64,000 nucleotides of DNA from Lichenibacterium ramalinae (GTDB taxonomy: Bacteria > Pseudomonadota > Alphaproteobacteria > Rhizobiales > Beijerinckiaceae), in contig NZ_QYBC01000018.1 of NCBI RefSeq assembly GCF_004137085.1, positions 62,001-126,000 on the forward strand, written 5' to 3'. Below are positions 58,781 to 64,000 of this stretch, piece by piece. The notes under the pieces are model-generated. The model searched no databases and was not told the DNA's origin. It worked only from the letters and a program-made list of their open reading frames with translations. Made by a program: the position numbers and the translations under genes. Position 1 is the first letter of the stretch. Each line of letters starts with the position of its first letter.

Positions 58781-61678
58781 TCAGGCCTCCTCCAGCACCG
58801 CGGCGGTTCCGCGGACCGTGGCAGGGTTGGCGGTGGCCAGCTGGGCCTGCAAGCTCGCCACGATCGCGCTGGACGGTTCCGGGCGGCCGTGGAACCAGCC
58901 CTGCACCTCGTGGCAGCCGAGGCGGCGCAACGCGTCCACCTGTTCGGCGGTCTCGCAGCCCTCGGCATTGACGCGGAGGCCGAGGTTGCCGGCGAGGCTC
59001 ACCACGGCCTCGATGATGGCGGCGGCCGGCCGCTCGCCGGGCAGGCCGCGCACGAAGCTCTGGTCGATCTTGATCTTGTCGATGGCGAAGTCGCGCAGGT
59101 AGCTCAGCGAAGAATAGCCCGTGCCGAAATCGTCGAGCGCGAGGTGTACGCCCGCGGCGCGCAGCCGCTCCAGCCGGTCGCGGGCGGGGCCGTCGTTCTC
59201 CATCAACAGCGATTCGGTCAGTTCGAGGTCGAGGCGGTCCGGCGGCAGGCCGCTCGCCGCCAGCGCGTCCAGCACCGTCGCGACGAGGTCGTCGCGCTGG
59301 AGCTGGATGGCCGACAGGTTGACCGACACCCGGATGGGATCCGGCCAGGCGGCGGCGTCGCGGCAGGCCGTGCGCAGCACCCAGGCGCCCAGCGCCTCGA
59401 TCACGCCGGTGCGCTCCGCGATGGGGATGAAGACGGCGGGCGAGACCGGGCCGCGCGTCGGATGGCGCCAGCGCACCAGGGCCTCGACGCCGACGATGCG
59501 GTCCGTCGCGAGGTCGACCTGGCGCTGGTAGACGACGCCGACCTCGTCGCGCCGGAGCGCCTCGCGCAGGTCGTGCTCGAGCGCCCGGTCGTCCTCGACG
59601 CCCCGCGCCATGGCGGCGTCGAACAGCACGGCGCGGTCCCCGCCGGCGCGGCGGGCCGCCCCCATGGCGGCATCGGCACCGCGCATCAGGGCGGGGGCGT
59701 CGCCCGAGCCCGCCACGGCGATGCCGAGGCTGATGCCCACCGAGGCTTCGTAGGGGCCGAGCGAGTGGACGCCGCCGACCGCCGCGACGACACCTTCGGC
59801 GGCCCTCCGGACGTCGGCGACGGAGGCGCGCGACACGAGCAGCGCGAAGTCGTCGCCGCCCAGCCGCGCCGCGAGGTCGCCGGGCGCCGCGCAGGCCGCC
59901 AAACGTGCCGCGACCGACACCAGCAGCGCGTCGCCGTTGGCGTGGCCCAGCCGGTCGTTGACCACCTTGAAGCGATCGAGGTCGAAGAACAGCAGCGCCA
60001 CGGCGGGCCCGGCCGCCGCTTCCGCACCCTCGGCGGCCCGGGTTTCGGCCGCGGCGAGCGCGGCTTCGATGCCCTCGATGAGCACGCGGCGGTTCGCGAG
60101 GCCGGTCAGGGCGTCGCGCCGCGCCATGGCGACGAGCCGGGCTTCGGCGGCGCGCTGCTCGGTGACGTCGGCGAAGGACAGGCACACGGCGTGGCGCTCC
60201 GGCCCGAGGCGGCCGTCGAGCCCGACCGGGCCGGGGATGCGCGAGGGCGTGGCGACGCAGTCCAGCGTCACCCGGCGCCCGTCGCCCAGGATGCAGTCGA
60301 TCTCCTGCGCGGGCCGCCGCCACCCGGTGCCGTCCGCGGCCCGCGCCATGGCTTCGGCGCAGGCCGCCGCCAGCGGGCCGGGCAGCACCGCGTCGAACCG
60401 CGGATGGTCCTCGGCGTCGGCCGGGAAGCCCACGATGGCGGCCGCCGCCGCGCTGATGGCCCGCACGGTGCCGTCGTGGTCGACCACGACGACGCCGGCG
60501 AAATTGTCCGCGATGACGCGGTCGAGGATGGTGCGCAGCCGGTCGGCCTCGGCCCGCGAGCGCAGGATGCCGATGCGGCGTCCCTCGATCTCGGTCCCGA
60601 CCGCGACCACGGCGAAGACCAGCAGGCCGGCATGGAGCGGCGCGGTGCCGAGCTGGAGCGGGAGGATGGATTGGAGCGCCACCGCGCCGGCCTCGCCCAG
60701 GAGCGCGGCCCCGGCGAGGACGGCGAGCCGGGGCCCGAGCTTCCGCCGTCGCGCCAGGACTGCGGCGGCGGCGAGTCCGAGGGCCGCGGCGGCCAGCTCC
60801 AGCATCTTGGACACGGGGCGCAGGGCGCGGCCCTGCATCAGGCTTTCCGCCGCCATGGCGTGCAGCACCACGCCCGGGATCATGCCGAACCGCGGCACCG
60901 CGACCTCGTCGCGCAGCTGCAGCGCCGTGGCGCCGACGAGGACGATGTGCCCGGCGATGACGTCCCTGGCGACGCGATGGCCGAGCAGCGCGTCCGCCGA
61001 CACGTGCCGGATGCCCTCGACGTCGATGCCGTAGTCGACCGTGAAGGGCTCGTCCGACGCGGCCGGGACCGCCGCCGCCAGCATGGAAAGGCTCGGGAGG
61101 CGCTCGTTCCCCATGGGTTCGGATCGCGCCACGGCACGCACCCGCCCGTCCGCGTCGGGCCATTGGTTGACGGTGGCCGGCCAGGCCTGGGCGGCGAAGC
61201 GCGGCAGCGGCAGGGTCGTGGCCGAACCCAAACCCCCGTCCCGGGTCGCGGGCTGATGCAGGGCCGCCAGGATCACCGAACCCTTGGCCCGCACCAGGGC
61301 GGCCTCGAGCGCGGCGTCGGCTTCGGGCGTGGTCTCGGCGCTGAAGTCGACGTCGAACGCGACCGTGTCGGCGTCGAGGTCGAGCAGCCGGTCCAGCAGG
61401 GCGGCGTGGACCTTCCGGCTCCACGGCCAGCCGCGCTCGGGCGTGAGGCTGGCAGCGTCGATGTCGACCACGACGATCCGCCCCGTCGGCGGCCGGTGCC
61501 ACAGGCCGAAGCGCGCGTCGGTGATGGCCGTCTCGAGCCTGTCGAAGGGCGTCGACGGCGCCAGCGCCGCCACGGCCAGCACCGCCCCGAGCCGGATCAG
61601 CAGACTGCGTCGCGCGCGCAGCGCCGGCTGCAGGTCACGCCAACGCGGGGCGGCCCAGCGCGGCATGCGCGCCCTCAT
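58781..61678 (-). CDS. CHASE2 - PAS-like - GGDEF - EAL cyclic-di-GMP signalling protein
   Basis: 965 residues. Helix 1 (about 27-42), extracytoplasmic CHASE2 (about 45-275, RIVVVDIDAASLTPERGWPWSR), three or so further helices (about 285-355), a PAS-like segment (about 375-500), GGDEF (about 510-680) and EAL (about 695-945). The GGDEF site reads GGDDF, with Asp for the usual Glu, so cyclase activity may be reduced. The EAL domain keeps EALVRW, NLS, ELTES, DDFGTGYSS, KID and EGCET, so c-di-GMP hydrolysis is likely. ATG 61678 overlaps the FecR gene stop (ATGA). FecR-CHASE2 pairs are common, and the FecR protein may act as periplasmic partner. Confidence 0.92.
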   Translation of the reverse strand: MRARMPRWAAPRWRDLQPALRARRSLLIRLGAVLAVAALAPSTPFDRLETAITDARFGLWHRPPTGRIVVVDIDAASLTPERGWPWSRKVHAALLDRLLDLDADTVAFDVDFSAETTPEADAALEAALVRAKGSVILAALHQPATRDGGLGSATTLPLPRFAAQAWPATVNQWPDADGRVRAVARSEPMGNERLPSLSMLAAAVPAASDEPFTVDYGIDVEGIRHVSADALLGHRVARDVIAGHIVLVGATALQLRDEVAVPRFGMIPGVVLHAMAAESLMQGRALRPVSKMLELAAAALGLAAAAVLARRRKLGPRLAVLAGAALLGEAGAVALQSILPLQLGTAPLHAGLLVFAVVAVGTEIEGRRIGILRSRAEADRLRTILDRVIADNFAGVVVVDHDGTVRAISAAAAAIVGFPADAEDHPRFDAVLPGPLAAACAEAMARAADGTGWRRPAQEIDCILGDGRRVTLDCVATPSRIPGPVGLDGRLGPERHAVCLSFADVTEQRAAEARLVAMARRDALTGLANRRVLIEGIEAALAAAETRAAEGAEAAAGPAVALLFFDLDRFKVVNDRLGHANGDALLVSVAARLAACAAPGDLAARLGGDDFALLVSRASVADVRRAAEGVVAAVGGVHSLGPYEASVGISLGIAVAGSGDAPALMRGADAAMGAARRAGGDRAVLFDAAMARGVEDDRALEHDLREALRRDEVGVVYQRQVDLATDRIVGVEALVRWRHPTRGPVSPAVFIPIAERTGVIEALGAWVLRTACRDAAAWPDPIRVSVNLSAIQLQRDDLVATVLDALAASGLPPDRLDLELTESLLMENDGPARDRLERLRAAGVHLALDDFGTGYSSLSYLRDFAIDKIKIDQSFVRGLPGERPAAAIIEAVVSLAGNLGLRVNAEGCETAEQVDALRRLGCHEVQGWFHGRPEPSSAIVASLQAQLATANPATVRGTAAVLEEA

Positions 61679-64000
61679 CGGCCGTGCCCGCCCCCACCGC
61701 CGCCGTGCCCGCCGCCGCCGTGGCCACCGGCACGCCCGCCGTGGCCGCCACCGCCAGCCTGGCCGCCGCCGTTGCCACCACCGCCGTTGCCACCTTGGGC
61801 CCCGCCGTTGCCGCCACCGTTGCCGCCGCCGTTGCCCTGGCCGCCGCCGCCGTTTCCGCCATGGCCACCGCCGCCTTGGCCGCCGTTGCCGCCTTGGCCG
61901 CCGCCGGCGCCTTGACCGCCGCCGTTGGCACCACCGCCCCTGCCACCTTGGGCCCCGCCGTTGCCGCCACCGCCGTTGCCGCCTTGGCCGCCGCCGGCGC
62001 CTTGACCGCCGTTTCCGCCCGGTCCGCCGCTCGCCCCCGCGGCGCTGTTGCCGCCGGATCCGTTGCCGGCCGCCCCCGCGCCGCCGCGGCCTCCGGGACT
62101 CGTGCCTCCCTGAGCCCCGCCTCCCTGAGCCCCGCCGCCCTGTCCACCCCGGCCCGCGTGACCCGGGCCGCCGCCGCCATGCCCCGGGCCGCCGCGGCCG
62201 TGTCCTTCGCCCTCACCATGGCCATCGCCGCGTCCCGCAGCGACGCCGGGGCCCCTGGCGCGTCCAGCGGCGGTGTTGCCGGTCGCGGCTTGGCCGGTCG
62301 TGGAGGCGTCGCCCGCCCCGGCCGCACCGGGGTCGGCCCCCGCCGTGCCGGGGCCCGAGGCGGCCGCGGCATCGCCGACCTGGCTCGCCAGCCCGTGGCG
62401 GCTTTCGTCCCGCGCGGCGCCGGAGACGGCCGCCGCGTCGCTCCCCCGCAGGCCCAGGCCTGCGCCGTCGCCCCGGGCGGCATGACGGCCGGGGGATCGG
62501 GCCGGCTGCGATGTCGGCGCGGTGCCGACCCGTGCCGTCAGTGCCGTGGCCCGCTCGCCTTTGGCCTTGCCCTGGCCGGTGTCCGCCTTGCCCTCCGGGT
62601 TCTTGTTCTTGACGTCGTTGCCGGTGTTGGTCGCCGCGGCCGGCGGGCCGCTGACCGTGAGGGTGCCGATGCCCAACGTGACCGTGCCCAATATGCCGCT
62701 GATGGTGATGCTGGGCGCGGCGACCGGGGCGGCCGGCGTCGGGACGGCGGCCGGAACCGGCGTGGGGGTCGCGGGTGCTGCCGGAGGGGTGACGGCGGCT
62801 GCCGGCGCGGCAGGGACCGCCGGAGCTGCCGGCGCGACGGGAGCCGTCGGTGCTGCCGGCGCGGTGGGAACCGCCGGGGTCGGCTGAGCCGGTGCGGTCG
62901 GCGGGGCCGGAGCGGCCGGTTCCGCGGTCGTCGTGGCGGGTGTCGGTGTGGTGGTCTGCTGGTTGCGGCGGGATGTCGTCGACGGCGCTGCCGTTTGCGC
63001 CGTCTGTGCCGTGCTGCTCTGAGCCGGCGTGGCGGTCTGGGTCGTGGCGGGTCCCGAGGCCGCCGGGGACGGGGCGGTCGCGGTCGTATTCGTCGCCCCC
63101 GTATTCGTCACCCCCGTGTTGGCGGTCCCCGTGTTGGCAGTCCCGGTGTTGCTCGCCCCCGTGGTCGTGACCCCAGCCGAACCCGTCGGAACGGTCGTGG
63201 TCGGCGTGCCCGCCGTGGCGGCCGCGGCGGGCGCGGCCGGGCTGGGTGACGTCGCGGCGGGCGCCACGCCGGCGGTGGAGGGCGTCGCGACGGCACCGGA
63301 GCTGGCCGGGGAGGTGGAGCGCGCCTCGCCGGTGTGGGAGGCGGCCGCGGGAGCCGCCGTCGCCGCCTCCTTGCCGACCGCGGCCGTGGGGGCGCTGACG
63401 GCCTGCGTCGCTTCCGGCGCGCCCACCGGGGCTGCCGCTGCCAGACCCGGGACGGCGGCGCGCGGCGCCACATGGGTCACGGGCGCGTGCTGCCCGATGC
63501 CCGACACCGACAGGCCGCGGTTGCCGACGCTGGCGCGCTGCCCGGCGGTGACGTTCGTCTGCTCGCCGGTCTTCAGCGACGTGACCTGCACGGTCCCCCG
63601 TGCCACCGACACCCGGCCGTCCGCCCGCCCGACCGCCACGGTGAAATGCGTGCCCTTGACGACCGCGGCCAGCATGGGGGTCTCGACGGAGAAATGCTGG
63701 ACGTTCTGTTTCTCGACGTCGAACGACACCGTGCCGGCCTTCTCCACCACCGTGGTGGACAGGCCCTCGTCCGGGTGGTCCGTCACCGTCACGACGCTGC
63801 GCGGGCCGATGACCATGGATTCCTTGCCGCGCTGCAGCATGACGCGGGACCGGTCGCCGGTCGTCACCGCCGCCCCGGGCGTCACCGCCATGCCGGCCGC
63901 GAGTTCGGTCTTGGCCTCCTCGGTCCCCGTCCACGCCCGGCCGGACACCTTGGAGACCTGCCATATGTCCGCCCATGCCGCAGAGGCGGAAAGGTTCGAC
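61675..64000 (-). CDS. FecR-domain protein with Thr/Asn and Gly repeats (5' end outside window)
   Basis: At least 774 residues; the start lies beyond 64000. The first visible residues (SNLSASAAWADIWQVSKVSG) look like the end of a signal peptide. The FecR domain (VTPGAAVTTGDRSRVMLQRG, VSFDVEKQNVQHFSVETPM, AAVVKGTHFTVAVG) occupies about the first 150. Then come a Pro/Ala/Thr-rich region with five 15-bp repeats, and a final 150 or so residues of almost pure Gly/Asn/Gln/His. A periplasmic or surface FecR protein feeding the downstream CHASE2 protein is the likely role. The low-complexity tail may be an adhesive or scaffold region. Confidence 0.85.
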   Translation of the reverse strand, partial: SNLSASAAWADIWQVSKVSGRAWTGTEEAKTELAAGMAVTPGAAVTTGDRSRVMLQRGKESMVIGPRSVVTVTDHPDEGLSTTVVEKAGTVSFDVEKQNVQHFSVETPMLAAVVKGTHFTVAVGRADGRVSVARGTVQVTSLKTGEQTNVTAGQRASVGNRGLSVSGIGQHAPVTHVAPRAAVPGLAAAAPVGAPEATQAVSAPTAAVGKEAATAAPAAASHTGEARSTSPASSGAVATPSTAGVAPAATSPSPAAPAAAATAGTPTTTVPTGSAGVTTTGASNTGTANTGTANTGVTNTGATNTTATAPSPAASGPATTQTATPAQSSTAQTAQTAAPSTTSRRNQQTTTPTPATTTAEPAAPAPPTAPAQPTPAVPTAPAAPTAPVAPAAPAVPAAPAAAVTPPAAPATPTPVPAAVPTPAAPVAAPSITISGILGTVTLGIGTLTVSGPPAAATNTGNDVKNKNPEGKADTGQGKAKGERATALTARVGTAPTSQPARSPGRHAARGDGAGLGLRGSDAAAVSGAARDESRHGLASQVGDAAAASGPGTAGADPGAAGAGDASTTGQAATGNTAAGRARGPGVAAGRGDGHGEGEGHGRGGPGHGGGGPGHAGRGGQGGGAQGGGAQGGTSPGGRGGAGAAGNGSGGNSAAGASGGPGGNGGQGAGGGQGGNGGGGNGGAQGGRGGGANGGGQGAGGGQGGNGGQGGGGHGGNGGGGQGNGGGNGGGNGGAQGGNGGGGNGGGQAGGGGHGGRAGGHGGGGHGGGGGGHGR
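61680..62130 (-). repeat. Gly-rich low-complexity tract at the C-terminus of the FecR protein
   Basis: Short irregular units such as GGNGGQGAGGGQGGNGGGG, built from GCC/GCCG-rich codon repeats on the plus strand. The repeat keeps several reading frames and the opposite strand open, so it creates false genes. It is prone to slippage. Confidence 0.75.
63086..63160 (-). repeat. Five tandem 15-bp units in the FecR protein gene
   Basis: Units begin at 63086, 63101, 63116, 63131 and 63146 (for example GTATTCGTCGCCCCC, GTGTTGGCGGTCCCC). They code for pentapeptides of the N-T-G-x-x type (NTGTA, NTGVT). Units differ by a few bases, so the array is diverging but keeps frame. Confidence 0.8.

Noticed and set aside
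57065-61915. Plus-strand open frame of more than 1600 codons
   Set aside because: It is the reverse phase of the CHASE2-GGDEF-EAL and AraC genes. High GC removes stop codons; the translation is Arg/Gly/His-rich with no domain.
61684-63249. Ala/Val-rich plus-strand frame opposite the FecR gene
   Set aside because: Product of codon repeats in the Gly-rich tract read backwards; the FecR frame has real homology.

Overview
The window is very GC-rich (roughly 70% or more by eye). It has tightly packed operons with ATGA/GTGA stop-start overlaps, many GTG and TTG starts, and gene types common in Hyphomicrobiales (Rhizobiales): an orphan TadE/F/G set, a LysR regulator divergent from a DUF1127 gene, Gp49-like HigBA, DUF969/DUF979, and a Ppx/GppA gene followed by AMP nucleosidase. 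I read it as the chromosome of a free-living alphaproteobacterium, possibly near Beijerinckiaceae/Methylobacteriaceae. That placement is inferred from gene content only. No rRNA, tRNA, CRISPR array, phage or transposase was seen.

Layout. 0-0.5 kb: start of a gene leaving the window and a small secreted PepSY-like protein. 0.7-15 kb: a catabolic island for nicotinate or a close N-heteroaromatic acid. It holds a MarR regulator; a leftward nicA-nicB-enamidase operon; and a divergent rightward operon of 6-hydroxynicotinate reductase, UPF0280 protein, two tandem AA_synth (DUF1185) proteins and a branched-chain-type ABC importer with fused permeases. 15-21 kb: a polyamine-type ABC importer (D-B-C-A) followed by a GH63-like glycoside hydrolase. 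21-24 kb: tadE/F/G pseudopilin genes. 24.6-28.7 kb: a P-loop kinase, a class IV aminotransferase overlapping a sulfotransferase-like gene, and a gamma-glutamyltransferase homologue without its catalytic Thr. 29-31 kb: HigBA-like toxin-antitoxin pair, LysR regulator, DUF1127 protein. 31-36 kb: DUF969-DUF979-DUF2891 operon, AMP nucleosidase, exopolyphosphatase. 37-39.5 kb: SDR, PRC-barrel protein, LysE exporter. 39.6-45.2 kb: a giant membrane-anchored GH94-type protein. 45.6-49.8 kb: MFS transporter, GNAT, HMG-CoA-lyase-like enzyme and class III CoA-transferase. 50-52 kb: soluble double-PAS chemoreceptor. 52-54.4 kb: a decayed 3-dehydroshikimate-dehydratase-like remnant and a frameshifted DUF4153/DUF4173 membrane protein. 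54.4-57.2 kb: two-component system whose kinase is fused to a DUF2809 membrane domain. 57.3-58.8 kb: AraC regulator and a remnant of a second one. 58.8-64 kb: CHASE2-GGDEF-EAL protein and a FecR-domain protein with very low-complexity repeats that runs off the window.

Main story. The catabolic island joins an aerobe-type, cytochrome-c-linked nicotinate hydroxylase (NicAB) to the ring-reducing and ring-opening enzymes best known from the anaerobe Eubacterium barkeri (6-hydroxynicotinate reductase and enamidase). The expected flow is nicotinate to 6-hydroxynicotinate, to 6-oxo-1,4,5,6-tetrahydronicotinate, to 2-formylglutarate. Three poorly characterised proteins (UPF0280 and two DUF1185 paralogues) are translationally coupled into the same operon and are the best candidates for new steps or cofactor maturation. 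Two matching 14-bp dyads, one in front of each divergent arm, suggest one shared regulator, with the nearby MarR protein the leading candidate.
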